From Ipomoea triloba (taxonomy: Eukaryota; Streptophyta; Magnoliopsida; Solanales; Convolvulaceae), in NCBI RefSeq assembly GCF_003576645.1, contig NC_044919.1, forward strand, positions 24,823,354-24,887,353: DNA of 64,000 bases. Direction: 5' to 3'. Below are positions 24,322 through 36,386 of this stretch, piece by piece. The number at the start of each line of letters is the position of its first letter. Within the stretch, counting starts at the first letter, position 1. A program made the translations under genes and the position numbers. The notes beneath the pieces were generated by a model, which saw only the letters and a program-made list of their open reading frames with translations, did no database searches and had not been told where the DNA came from.

Positions 24322-24456
24322 AATATGAAATATACAACTATAATTTTTTTTTTGAAAACGAAGATACAATTATAAATTAATACACACAAATATTTAAAAA
24401 ATATTAAGTATTATTATTGAGCATATATTTTTGCGCATCACAAATATAAAATAATA

Positions 24457-24460
<4 letters not shown>

Positions 24461-24511
<51 letters not shown>
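24461..24511. repeat. (AT)n microsatellite
   Basis: About 50 bases of alternating TA just outside the mariner element. Confidence 0.9.
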
Positions 24512-24513
<2 letters not shown>

Positions 24514-24825
24514 TGTCAACTATTATGTAGCTAGTGTGATGTCACCTACTGTCACAAATATAAAAATTATTACTCCCTCCGTTCCATTTTACCTGTCTTA
24601 GTTTCCTTTTTAGTTTGTCACATAATGGTGTCCATTTTCCAAAATTGCCCTTATATGTATTTCATACTTTTAAGTTAATTTATTGTACTTTGTACTATGT
24701 AGTACTTGTTGTAGTAAAAATGATAAGACTATTTTTATTCATTTTACCTATTTTCTACTCTTTATTTAAACAACCAAGATAATTTTGTTCTTAAGTTTTA
24801 ATTTTTCATTCTTGATGAGCTAAAT

Positions 24826-25160
24826 TAGGGGTGAGCATACTTATCGGAAAAAAAAAATGATGCATTCAATAACCGATATCGAAACGATAAAATTTTTTTT
24901 GTTTTCGGCCAATTATCGGTTATTAGTTTTAATTGATAAATTCGCGGTTAAAAAAATTTCCGTTATTCGATAAATCAATTATGGACGTTCAAAATTTCGA
25001 TTATTCAATGAATCGGTTTTAAATGGGTTATGACATTCAATTTTTCGATAATTGACATAACCGATCGAAAATCAAACTTCAATTTTTGGTCAATTATAAA
25101 GATTTAAAAATACTCCGTAGTTATCAATTATTGATCGTAAGTGACCCGTGTTCACCCCTA
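24826..25160. mobile_element. hAT-type MITE with perfect 8 bp target duplication, nested in the mariner element
   Basis: Ends taggggtgagca and, in reverse, taggggtgaaca. The flanks agctaaat (24818-24825) and agctaaat (25161-25168) are identical 8-mers, the hAT hallmark. The interior contains repeated ttatcggtta / aaccgata words and no coding region. Related ggttcggtt sequence occurs near 55330-55460 and 57290-57400. Confidence 0.85.
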
Positions 25161-25360
25161 AGCTAAATACTCCATAAATATTACTCCCGATTCACTTGAG
25201 AAATTTAAATTACGAGTAATTTTTTAACAGAGACATGATCACTGCATAAGCTAAATACCCATGCTTCTGCATAACCAAAGAAAATTGACAATCACCTTTG
25301 TAATGGTGTAACTAAAACATTAATGGAGAAAGCTTCCATTTAAAAACAAAGTTAAACTTT

Positions 25361-25869
25361 GAGTTAATTCCAGCAATGGTCCTCCAACTATGTTGATTTT
25401 CCAAAATTAGTCATCGACTTTTAATTTGGACAATTTAGGTCCCTTGACTTTCAAATTCTTTCCAACGTTGGTCCTTTCATCAAATTTTGGTTAAATTGAG
25501 GTCAAATGAAGGGGTAAATTGTTCGTTCACTTGTATACTCATATTTCTTATGTCTTATACGTTATATATATGAATATAATATCAGTCGAAGAGACATTGA
25601 CTGAGATTATATGGCTTCAATTGAGACTTTGACTGAGATTATATTCATATATACAGCGTTTAGGACAGGAGAAATACGAGTAACAATACACTAAACAGGT
25701 GAACGGACAATTTTACCCTTTCATTTGACGTCAACTTAACCAAAATTTGACTAAAGGACCAGCATTAGAAAGAATTTGAAAGTCAAGGGACCTAAATTGT
25801 CCAAATTAAAAGTCGGGGACTAATTTTGGAAAATCAACATAGTCGGAGTACCATTGCTGGAATTAACTC
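25361..25869. mobile_element. MULE-type MITE with perfect 9 bp target duplication, nested in the mariner element
   Basis: Ends gagttaattccagcaatggt and its mirror accattgctggaattaactc. The flanks ttaaacttt (25352-25360 and 25870-25878) are identical 9-mers. The arms pair over about 200 bases each. Confidence 0.88.
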
Positions 25870-26248
25870 TTAAACTTTCATAGGAAAAATCAAAACAATC
25901 ATGAAAATAGCCTAATCACACAATACACAATACTGAAAATATGAAACTTAAAAAAAAAAAAAAGATGAACAGAGCATATTTTACACTAATTACACAATAT
26001 ATAAGCATTAAAAAAAAAAAAGCATTGCAACCCTTAAATAGATTACATAGATCAATTTATACAAAATAAACAAAACAGACTACTCTAATCATCATAGTGT
26101 CTCCTGCCATACACTTCAACACAAAATACATTACAAAAGCAGCAGTGCTAGATACAAATATTCACCAAAAATACAAATACAATTACACTTCATACCAGAA
26201 CTTTACAACTACAAGTACACTTCACCAAGCAACCTCATTTTTAGAACT

Positions 26249-27386
26249 TTACTGCTGGAGACTTGAAATTGCTTCATCTAAGACTTCTGGATCACATGAG
26301 ATAGTGGTAGGTAATAAGCCTTCATGTGCTAACTTTTGCTTATTTATGTGTGACAGCTTATAATTGTTCCCTCCGAACTTTTTCATAACTTCAACCATAC
26401 ATAATTGCAATGTTAGAAAAACATTACTAAGACTTTCTACCGAGATCTCATTAAAGGCTTTATGAGTTGCAGCAACTAGTTCATCCACATTGCGAGGAGC
26501 TTCTTGATGTTGTAAAGATTGAAGAGCTCTAAAGAAACCAAGATCCAATACATTCATGTCTGGACTATTTGGAGGCTGACAAGTTAAGTGAATATCAAAG
26601 CCATCTTTCTTTGCAGCCTCCAAAAATTCAGCATCGTTCATACTAATATGTGGCCTTGCATTATCTTGTTGAATATATATAGTCTTTGAACTACTTAGAG
26701 GCCATTTTGCACGTATTGCAGGCAATACATAATCAAAGAAACATAACTTTTGTTATGAACTTTTTACTTTTACAAGTACGATATGGTTCATCTTCCTCAG
26801 GCAGTAGATAATATTTTTGAGAAGTTCTTGAGAGGAAAAACCATTTCTCATCTATATGAACCCGGTCATACATATCTATGAAACATGGATTATTATGAGA
26901 CAAACTTGAATCAATCATAGATATGCAGAACTGTAATCTTACCTTCCGGTTTTCCACTGTTAACATAGGCTTGACAGCATTTGAGTGGGATTTCAAAGAT
27001 CCATCCATAACTCTCCGGTGAAGGCTTGTTTTCGACATGCTATGTGCACTAGCCATAGAACGAATTGTTGTTCGGCGATTCAATGGGATTCTAACAACAT
27101 CTTTAGGATTAATCGCAATCCTTTTTCTTCCAACATTACCTAACAAGTCTAAAGAAACATCAACCGGAACACCATTTGCAACACAAGCAATCCCTTTTTT
27201 CCATATTCGACTAACAGTTCTTGTAGACACAGAATACATATTTGCAACTTCTTTAACTGAACCATGTTTTACTTTTCCATTCACACTGTGTTTTAACAAT
27301 GTTTCAAAAATAACATTTCTCTTATCCTTAGAGCATCTCGTGCTTACATGAACACCATTAGAACTCTCTTTTTGTACAAACTCCAT
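26249..27386 (-). pseudogene. Mariner-like transposase (DD39D type), internally deleted and frameshifted
   Basis: The N-terminal frame 27386-26733 begins MEFVQKESSNG and includes a helix-turn-helix-like segment (SVKEVANMYSVSTRTVSRIW) and the first catalytic Asp in HIDEKWFF. It stops after KSKKFITKVMFL. The C-terminal frame resumes by 26725 with PAIRAKWPL and holds the second Asp in QQDNARPH and the third in NVLDLGFF, with 39 residues between them, the plant mariner DD39D signature. Compared with intact plant relatives, a stretch of roughly 60 residues between MFL and LPAIRAKW is missing and the frame changes, so no active enzyme can be made. A transposase binds the terminal repeats and excises the element; this copy could at most be mobilised in trans. 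Confidence 0.88.
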
Positions 27387-28471
27387 TAGCAGACTATTTT
27401 TTTTTTAATACAGAAAACCTCTCTGTTATGAAGTACTCTAAGAAAGAAATCAAAAAAACGCTTCCTACAAACACACTATACATACAGAGTACTAATAGAC
27501 ACTAAGCATTCTATTGACCATAAGTTAAAAAAAATAGAGTATTTTAATCCGCAAATGTCATATCAAAAATTGGCGGAAAATTTTACCGCTATTTTTTTCT
27601 CAGTTTTGGTGATCCTACTGCATATATAGATAGAAACTATAGAGTAATTTTTCTTTGAGAAGTACAGTGTATAAAAAAGGGTGCTCTATATAATCATCAA
27701 AATTAAAAAAATTGAGTTTAAAAAAAAGAGAGAAAAAAATAGATTCAAAGTTAAAAAAAAATTTCGTGCTCTATATTTCAATTTGTGTGATACTAGGATT
27801 TGAGATTCAATAAAAAAAAAACAAATTAAAAAAAAACCCTAAATTGAAGAAGAACTAAGAATAACTTTTCAAAAGCTTTAATCTTAAAGTCACTATTTGT
27901 AGGGAAACTCCATAGATTAAGTGTAGATTACTAACCTTGATATCAATTTTTTAAATTGATTGAAAGATTGCAAGGCCCATGCTCCAATTTCATAAAAACT
28001 CCATTTTCGTGTGTTGAAATCTCTACGAAATTAGGCGATGCATATCTTCAATATCTTCCCATATGAGTACAACGATGTAGATCTCAGTCTTCATGGAAGA
28101 AAGAATTTTAGAATTTAGAAAAAAATGGAACTAGAGAAACGAAAGAGAAAGAGAAAGAAGTACTCTGTAGAAACGTATGGTTTGGAGAAGAAGAAAAGCG
28201 TATGGTTCCTTCCAGACTTTAGTGGATTATTGAGTGGCTGGGAGAGAAAAAAAGAAGGGCAAAATTGAAAGAAAAATTACTTTTACTTTGTTGCGTAATA
28301 ATCCGTGCAAAAAGAAAATAGGACAAGCATTACGAGACGGAAGGAGTACAATATATAGCTAATGATAATATTTAAAATTAAGAAAAATTTTACAATACCA
28401 ACAAACACCACTCTTACTATTATGAATAAAATAACAAAAAGGATTTTATTTGTATAAATAACTTCTCACCT

Positions 28472-28973
28472 AGTCGCATTTTATCTGTCATACTTACTAT
28501 TTATTGGTCAAATCAACTCATTATTCTTTGTTTATTTTCTTTATTATTTTTACTTATTTTTAAATTTGATTTGTTTACGTTTAATAGTAATTTTATTGTA
28601 GTTTATAAATATATAAATTTTGTATATTAATACTCCCTCCGTCCCATTTTATGTATCTGGTTCGGTTAACGAGATTTGACTGAAGTTATTTTTAATTCAA
28701 ATTTTCATAATATTAAGTTTAGTATTACTATACAAAATTTATATAATTAAAAACTACACAAAAAGTACTATTATACACAAAAAAATCAAATTAAAAAATA
28801 AGTAAAAAATAAGAAAGAAAATAAACAAAGAAGAATGAGTTGGTTTGACCTATAAATAGTAAGTATGACATATAAAATGAGATAGATGGAGTACTAAACT
28901 TAAAATTTGAATTAAAAATAACTTCAATCAAGTTTAGTTAATCGAATCAGACACATAAAATGAGACGAAAGGA
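28472..28973. mobile_element. Two interleaved Stowaway-type MITE inverted repeats
   Basis: Arm pair A: cgcattttatctgtcatact near 28482 with its mirror agtatgacatataaaatgag near 28862. Arm pair B: ctccctccgtcccattttat at 28633 with its mirror acataaaatgagacgaaagg at about 28950-28971, flanked by TA. The order is A, B, A', B', which simple nesting cannot give. Confidence 0.65.
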
Positions 28974-29385
28974 TATTATTATTATTATTACTAGTATTTT
29001 CGCCCGTGCGTTGCACGGAATGGATTTGTTATAATATTTAAAGAATATTTGGATCAATATACAATTATATATATTATAATATCGAATATTATACAGCGCA
29101 ATTGATGAAATTGATTGGATCGATTATGTTTTCTGATGTTTTTCTTTGAATTAGAACAAATAATTGTCCAATTACCCGGGCGTGGATAAATTTTTTTTAT
29201 TATATATTGAGATAATAAAAATAAAGATGAAATTATAAAAAATTCTAATATTGAACGTGTACATTTATTTGATTATAAGATTAGTACAAAAATATTACTC
29301 AATTAATTGAATAATATATGACTTGTTTGTCTAAAATTATCTTAAAAAGATCTATAAGTAATATGACTTATATAATTATATTATN

Positions 29386-31145
29386 CTAAAATTATCTTAA
29401 AAAGATCTATAAGTAATATGACTTATATAATTATATTATGACTTATATAATTATATTATTACTAAAATAAATATGAGAAAATGAGAAATAAATTAATTGT
29501 AATTATTATAAAAATAAATTAAACGACCAATGCTTAACTTAATTATCATAATAATTATTAGGCAATTATTATTAGTCAATTACACTAATATATGTATAAT
29601 TATACTTTTATACTTTAAGTATATTCATTTTCCCCATATTGCATTTAGTTTTATCTTCCTCCTCCATATTTAAATGAATTAATTTTGATTATTATAAAAA
29701 TCTAACAACCCATGTTCAATTAATTTTTTTAAAGTTTAAATAACTTAGAGTTTTCAAAAGGAAAGTATAATTAACTATTAAAGTTTTTAAATAATTTTCA
29801 GTCAATTAGTAATATCCTTTTCTTTTCCCGATAAATGATTTTACTTTTATTAATAGTGTTGATACGTGAGTATACATATTATCAATTTATAGATATTAGT
29901 TAATTTCTATTTTACATTTTCTTAACAAATAAGCTTTATTAATTATTTGACCAATAAAATATTTCATTAATTGACTACAAAAGTTTAGGCGGGGAATGAA
30001 ATAGGAGAATTTTACTTTTATATATAGTATAGAATATAGATTACGATGTTTTTATATTTTAAATCAATTAGTAATATCATTTTTCTCGGAATAATGGTCA
30101 AATAAACCACTGAACTACATACAAAACTGCAGTTAGGCCATCGAACTCAAAAAGAATGCAATTGGATTCCTGAACTATATAAACTCATGCAATTAAGTAC
30201 AAATTGACATGTCTTCAAAAAAAAAAAAGTCCAAATTGACCTGTTTACCTACAATTGTGATGACATGGTGGTTACTAATTTTAAAATAAACTTTTTAAAT
30301 AATTTTAATTAAAATAATTAAATAATAATAATAATAATAAAATTTTAAAAAAAAACAGATGTCTCCGACAGTTCTTCTATTTTTTTAATTTTTTTTAATT
30401 ATTAGTGCCGATTGTTATGTGTAAATTAATATCAGGCAACCTTATCTAGGAAAAATGAAAAGAATTACGTAGTAATATTTACCTAATTTTTGTTCCATTT
30501 TTAATTGATGATGTAGAATATTATTATTGAAATATTTCCGTTTCATTTTTGATTTCCGTTCCTTTTTTAATTTATCTTTAATATTGTTTATAATATGCTT
30601 TTATTATTTATGATGTAGAATGTTTTCCTTTTTTAATTAAATTGCAATGATATGATCATTTCCTTTTTCATTTTAGTTAATTATGGATTTTTTTTTATTT
30701 ACAGTCAATTATTAATATTCATTTCCTTTTATATATTCAATCAATTAGTAACATCAGGTTCATTTTTAGTCGATTTTTTTTTTATTTTCAGTTAATTAGT
30801 CAATTAGAATAATGGATCCACTGGTATGTTTACCTAATTTCTGTTCTATTTTTAATTAATGATGTAGAATATTATTATTGAAATATTTTCATTCTATTTT
30901 TAATTTACCTTTACTATTGTTTAAAATTTAAAATATGCTCTTTACTATTCTTATGTTTTTATATATAGTATAGATTAATATTATGCTAATTATGACGTCC
31001 ATGTATTATGAATAAGTATGGTAATTAAGGAGTATATATTATAATTAAAAAATAATGTATATTTTAATTTCGTTTAATTATGGACGTAATATGTGTATGT
31101 TTAATTTTCTTTAATTTTATCCATAATATATATGTGTATGTTTAA
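29386..31145. repeat. 1760 bp block, first copy (probable assembly duplication)
   Basis: The block between the N at 29385 and the N at 31146 is repeated at 31147-32906 with no net length difference; I saw no mismatch where I compared them. The last 54 bases before the first N (29331-29384) also repeat the beginning of the block. This pattern fits contigs joined without merging their overlaps. Confidence 0.8.
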
Positions 31146-31146
31146 N

Positions 31147-32906
31147 CTAAAATTATCTTAAAAAGATCTATAAGTAATATGACTTATATAATTATATTAT
31201 GACTTATATAATTATATTATTACTAAAATAAATATGAGAAAATGAGAAATAAATTAATTGTAATTATTATAAAAATAAATTAAACGACCAATGCTTAACT
31301 TAATTATCATAATAATTATTAGGCAATTATTATTAGTCAATTACACTAATATATGTATAATTATACTTTTATACTTTAAGTATATTCATTTTCCCCATAT
31401 TGCATTTAGTTTTATCTTCCTCCTCCATATTTAAATGAATTAATTTTGATTATTATAAAAATCTAACAACCCATGTTCAATTAATTTTTTTAAAGTTTAA
31501 ATAACTTAGAGTTTTCAAAAGGAAAGTATAATTAACTATTAAAGTTTTTAAATAATTTTCAGTCAATTAGTAATATCCTTTTCTTTTCCCGATAAATGAT
31601 TTTACTTTTATTAATAGTGTTGATACGTGAGTATACATATTATCAATTTATAGATATTAGTTAATTTCTATTTTACATTTTCTTAACAAATAAGCTTTAT
31701 TAATTATTTGACCAATAAAATATTTCATTAATTGACTACAAAAGTTTAGGCGGGGAATGAAATAGGAGAATTTTACTTTTATATATAGTATAGAATATAG
31801 ATTACGATGTTTTTATATTTTAAATCAATTAGTAATATCATTTTTCTCGGAATAATGGTCAAATAAACCACTGAACTACATACAAAACTGCAGTTAGGCC
31901 ATCGAACTCAAAAAGAATGCAATTGGATTCCTGAACTATATAAACTCATGCAATTAAGTACAAATTGACATGTCTTCAAAAAAAAAAAAGTCCAAATTGA
32001 CCTGTTTACCTACAATTGTGATGACATGGTGGTTACTAATTTTAAAATAAACTTTTTAAATAATTTTAATTAAAATAATTAAATAATAATAATAATAATA
32101 AAATTTTAAAAAAAAACAGATGTCTCCGACAGTTCTTCTATTTTTTTAATTTTTTTTAATTATTAGTGCCGATTGTTATGTGTAAATTAATATCAGGCAA
32201 CCTTATCTAGGAAAAATGAAAAGAATTACGTAGTAATATTTACCTAATTTTTGTTCCATTTTTAATTGATGATGTAGAATATTATTATTGAAATATTTCC
32301 GTTTCATTTTTGATTTCCGTTCCTTTTTTAATTTATCTTTAATATTGTTTATAATATGCTTTTATTATTTATGATGTAGAATGTTTTCCTTTTTTAATTA
32401 AATTGCAATGATATGATCATTTCCTTTTTCATTTTAGTTAATTATGGATTTTTTTTTATTTACAGTCAATTATTAATATTCATTTCCTTTTATATATTCA
32501 ATCAATTAGTAACATCAGGTTCATTTTTAGTCGATTTTTTTTTTATTTTCAGTTAATTAGTCAATTAGAATAATGGATCCACTGGTATGTTTACCTAATT
32601 TCTGTTCTATTTTTAATTAATGATGTAGAATATTATTATTGAAATATTTTCATTCTATTTTTAATTTACCTTTACTATTGTTTAAAATTTAAAATATGCT
32701 CTTTACTATTCTTATGTTTTTATATATAGTATAGATTAATATTATGCTAATTATGACGTCCATGTATTATGAATAAGTATGGTAATTAAGGAGTATATAT
32801 TATAATTAAAAAATAATGTATATTTTAATTTCGTTTAATTATGGACGTAATATGTGTATGTTTAATTTTCTTTAATTTTATCCATAATATATATGTGTAT
32901 GTTTAA
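31147..32906. repeat. 1760 bp block, second copy (probable assembly duplication)
   Basis: Starts ctaaaattatcttaaaaaga directly after the N at 31146 and follows the first copy to gtgtatgtttaa at 32906, after which unique sequence begins. It contains the same MITE-like remnant (ggtcaaataaaccactgaac) as 30097-30230. Confidence 0.8.
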
Positions 32907-33675
32907 TTTTCTTTAATTATGTCAGTAATATGTGTACCATTAATTTCTTTAATTGATTAGATAAAATTACGGCAAGTATAAAAAACCGTTTAATAAAAGT
33001 ATAATGTTTGAACTAATTTCTCAATGACCATAATTATTAAGATTTTATTCCAAAGTAACCATTAGCATAATTTTATATGTGTAATAATCTGCGAATTGAA
33101 ATAATTTACATAATTGTATGGACGTAATAATATGTGAATTAGCATAATAATACGTGAATTGAAATAATTATCATAATTTTGTTAATCTCCTCTAATTATG
33201 GATGTAATATGTGTATTATCAATTTCGTTAACTGATTTGATAAAATTTATATTACGAACAATAATATTAATTCATTAGTTGTCATAATTTTTAATATTTT
33301 ATTCAAAAGTAATCAAATGAAATGCACGGGTAATTGACATTATCTGAAGTAAAAATATATAAAATTATCGTAAGAATGAAATTTCTATGTTTAATGACCA
33401 TAATAAATTTAGATGTTAAATATAGTGTAATTACCACAGATTATTTAGATGGTAAATAGTATATAGTAATTATCTATATAGATTAGCATATTAAACGGAT
33501 TAACATATGGAACAATGCTATAAAAAAGGAAGGAAGTCTTTTAGATAAAATATATTAGGAATAATATCAATTAAATAAAATATCATAGGAATTCAATTTC
33601 TCAATTCTATATTTATAATTACCTTTATAAACAAATTTAATAGGAAAATTTAGTTACAAACTTATATTAAGAGTT

Positions 33676-33753
33676 ATGGATTATTATTATATTATTATTA
33701 TTATTAGGAAAATTTTATTAAGAATTTTAGATTATTATTACTACGGAGTATTA

Positions 33754-33796
<43 letters not shown>
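33676..33796. repeat. (ATT)n-rich microsatellite region
   Basis: Several runs of ttattatta, the longest near 33748-33796, inside the AT-rich Helitron region. Confidence 0.8.
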
Positions 33797-33797
<1 letters not shown>

Positions 33798-34778
33798 TAA
33801 CATAATAGATTTTAAATCGAGGCTACAAAATTTAATATAATTAATGATAAAGATTAATAATAATTGGAATCAACAATCAATGATACAATGACCCATGTTT
33901 AACTTCCAATGCACCATTTTTTATAAAATGAAGAATTGGAATGGTAAAACGAACAATTGGAATGAATAATTGAGGATTTATTCAAGTACAGTAACCACCA
34001 TTTTTACCAAATTACATAAGCATCCGTAAATGGGGAAGATCAAGATTGCAAATTCTACAATATATAGATGAGCATCCGTAGATTGCTAGTTATTTTGCAC
34101 AGTACAACTAAAAAGATGGATAGTTAAATAAGGTATTATCATTCAAAATCTTGTAATACAAAGTTACAATACAATGTTTTTCCATTAGAAATTACCAATC
34201 AAAGTAATGTGATTAAAATATATAATTATAGAAAACATTTGATTGTTCACTACAATCACTCTGAAAATTGTAATTTTACATATGTGATACGCCCATGGCA
34301 AAATTGGCCTAGCTACTTGAAACCTTATCAGCAAAAATTAAAGCATATTGAGCTGTTAAAATCAAACTAAACCATAGTACTACAAAATACTCTATGGAAT
34401 GCAGACTACACCATAAGGATCTCCAACATGCAGAATGAATCAACTAAAAATTAAATCATACCGCATACCATAACAATTCTATTAGGACTCTACATAATAG
34501 AGTCATACTATAAGTCTCAGTCCTAGTTTACTTATGATTCTCAGTCCTAGTTTACTTATGATTCTCTTGTATATATACTCTTGTATTCCTACAGTTATAT
34601 TTTGTGAACTCTAATACAAACATAATTGTTCTCATAAATTCTAGGCGTGTTAAAGTTCGATCTTCGACTTCGTAGAATTACAGATTATAGATCTCTAACT
34701 AATAGTGAGAGCACAGATATTGGTACGTTGTGAGAGAAGAGTCATTTCTCATCATTATATAGTTGAGGATAAACATAA

Positions 34779-34935
34779 TATGGAAGATTTTTCAAAAGGA
34801 AAATATAATTAATTTTAATTTTATGTAAATATAGATGATTGACATGTAAAAATTTTNTATGGAAGATTTTTCAAAAGGAAAGTATAATTAATTTTAATTT
34901 TATGTAAATATAGATGATTGACATGTAAAAATTTT
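34779..34935. repeat. 78 bp direct duplication around a single N
   Basis: 34779-34856 and 34858-34935 are the same sequence apart from one base (ggaaaatata versus ggaaagtata), separated by the N at 34857. The arrangement is the same as at 29385 and 31146. Confidence 0.85.
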
Positions 34936-34939
34936 ACTA

Positions 34940-35139
34940 CAATATTATATAATTCTTTCATTCTAATATAGTTAATTACATGTCAATTATATAAATATAT
35001 ATAGATATATAGATATAGATATAGATTATCATATCACTAATCACCAATCACCAATTAATTAATTAATATCAATATCAATCTATATAAATATAAATATTAA
35101 TATATAACAATATTACCATATCACCAATTAATTAATTAA

Positions 35140-35170
<31 letters not shown>

Positions 35171-35460
35171 TAATTAATTAATATTAATATTAATATATAA
35201 CAATATTACCATATCACTAATCAGCAATCACCAATTAATTATTCTTTTTTAAAATAGTCACCAATTAATTAATTAATATTAGTATATATTAATATATTAT
35301 ATATTAATATATTAATATTAAGAATAATACCATATACCATATTATCAATTATCAATTATATATCACCAATCACCCATCACCCATTAATATTAACAATATT
35401 ACCATATTATTATATTATCATTATCATATATTACCATAATAATATTATAGGATGGATAAT
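34940..35460. repeat. Low-complexity attaatta/atatta tract
   Basis: Almost pure A/T with repeated words (ccaattaattaattaat, atatcaccaatcacc, taacaatattaccatat). It looks like a degenerate tandem array expanded by slippage. Confidence 0.7.
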
Positions 35461-35610
35461 TAATAAAATAATAAATAAATAAAATAAATGATTTTACCAA
35501 AATACCCCTAAGTTTTGGGGGAAAAATTTGGGAGGAGGAAATTGTTTTTATATATAGTATAGATTATTTTTTAATACTATTGACTCTGTTACAATTAGGG
35601 ATGACAACGG

Positions 35611-35634
35611 GGCGGGGCGGGGCGGGGGCAGGGA
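35611..35634 (+). other. G-quadruplex-capable G tract
   Basis: Four runs of four or five G separated by single C (ggggcggggcggggcggggg) on the plus strand, an unusual island in DNA that is otherwise nearly all A/T. The preceding tagggatgacaa resembles a hAT-type MITE end. Confidence 0.6.
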
Positions 35635-35733
35635 GTATACTCCCCGTCCCCGAAACTCCGACCCTGTCCCCGGTCAATTCTTAGTCAACATATTAAATTA
35701 GTGTAAGTTTAATTTTAAAAACTATGATTTTCA

Positions 35734-35738
<5 letters not shown>

Positions 35739-35804
<66 letters not shown>
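35739..35804. repeat. (AT)n microsatellite
   Basis: About 65 bases of alternating TA. Confidence 0.9.
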
Positions 35805-35813
<9 letters not shown>

Positions 35814-35935
35814 ATTCACATTGCAGTATTTGTTTGTACATACTTTCTCAACCTATTGAAGCACAATATTGAACCTGTGACCTCTCAACTCAGGAAGGTC
35901 ACAGCTATGCCGCTTGACTACAATGCCTTTGCCTG

Positions 35936-36373
35936 AAATGATATTATTTTATTCACAAAATATTCGTGTGCCATTTTACTCATATATACTAGGTAGCAGG
36001 TACGGTGCTCTTACCAGTGTAAAATGTGTTTAAAAATAATGGTACTATAATGAGAACTAGTGTAGCTTAATATCCTGAGACTCTGAGACATGTCAATTCC
36101 AAAGTCATATTAAGATTTCCATCAACTCAGTTCGTTGAATTTAAAAGCTTTCCAGCTGGATTGCGGCAAAAAGGCGAAAACAGTCAAAAACTAGAATTTT
36201 TCGCGCTACATGCACGACCTGGTAGCGATAATTAAGGGAGTAGAAATGCTTTGTCCAAAATGGAGGCTTTTCCTCGTTTTTTTTGCACAAATTTTTTGAA
36301 GAATCAGAAGTGTATATATTACGTAGTACAATGGTAAAAAGTTAAGGACTAAAATTGTAAATGAACAATTAAT
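35936..36373. other. AT-rich intergenic sequence
   Basis: No gene or delimited repeat recognised. Confidence 0.4.
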
Positions 36374-36386
36374 AAATTAAAATTGC

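Larger units (their letters stand above)
24573..28346 (-). mobile_element. Plant mariner-like element, 3.8 kb, defective
   Basis: The ends are ctccctccgttccattttac at left and, in reverse, ctccttccgtctcgtaatgc at right, the plant mariner/Stowaway terminal type. Both sides are flanked by TA (24571-24572, 28347-28348). It carries a broken transposase on the minus strand (26249-27386). Two later insertions lie in the transposase-free side: a hAT MITE at 24826-25160 and a MULE MITE at 25361-25869. Confidence 0.85.
28991..35563 (-). mobile_element. Non-autonomous Helitron, minus strand (5' end ambiguous)
   Basis: The 3' end on the minus strand is a hairpin (ccgtgc-aac-gcacgg, 29004-29018), nine bases, then CTAG (28991-28994) followed by a T, exactly the Helitron 3' pattern. 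The 5' end on the minus strand is A|TCTATACTATATATAAAA at 35563, lying in the A-rich tail of a SINE. Equivalent TCTATACTATATATAAAA strings end at 30033 and 30973 (and again in the duplicated block), so a shorter 28991-30973 element is an alternative. No Rep/helicase sequence is present. The interior includes duplicated blocks next to single Ns (see repeats). Confidence 0.6.
35575..35935 (-). mobile_element. tRNA-derived SINE, minus strand, with an internal insertion
   Basis: The minus strand shows an A-box-like tagtcaagcggcat (35907-35920), then a degenerate B box around caggttcaatattg (about 35862-35877), then caaatactgcaatg; the tail agagtcaatagtattaaaaa lies at 35575-35590. In the related copy at 42511-42643 the words tactgcattg and taatagagtcagta are contiguous, so about 220 bases (G-rich string plus AT microsatellite) have been inserted here. 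Confidence 0.6.

Noticed and set aside
28991..29018. Stand-alone hairpin terminator
   Set aside because: The hairpin with nine bases then CTAG and T is the Helitron 3' end pattern, and this is plant DNA.
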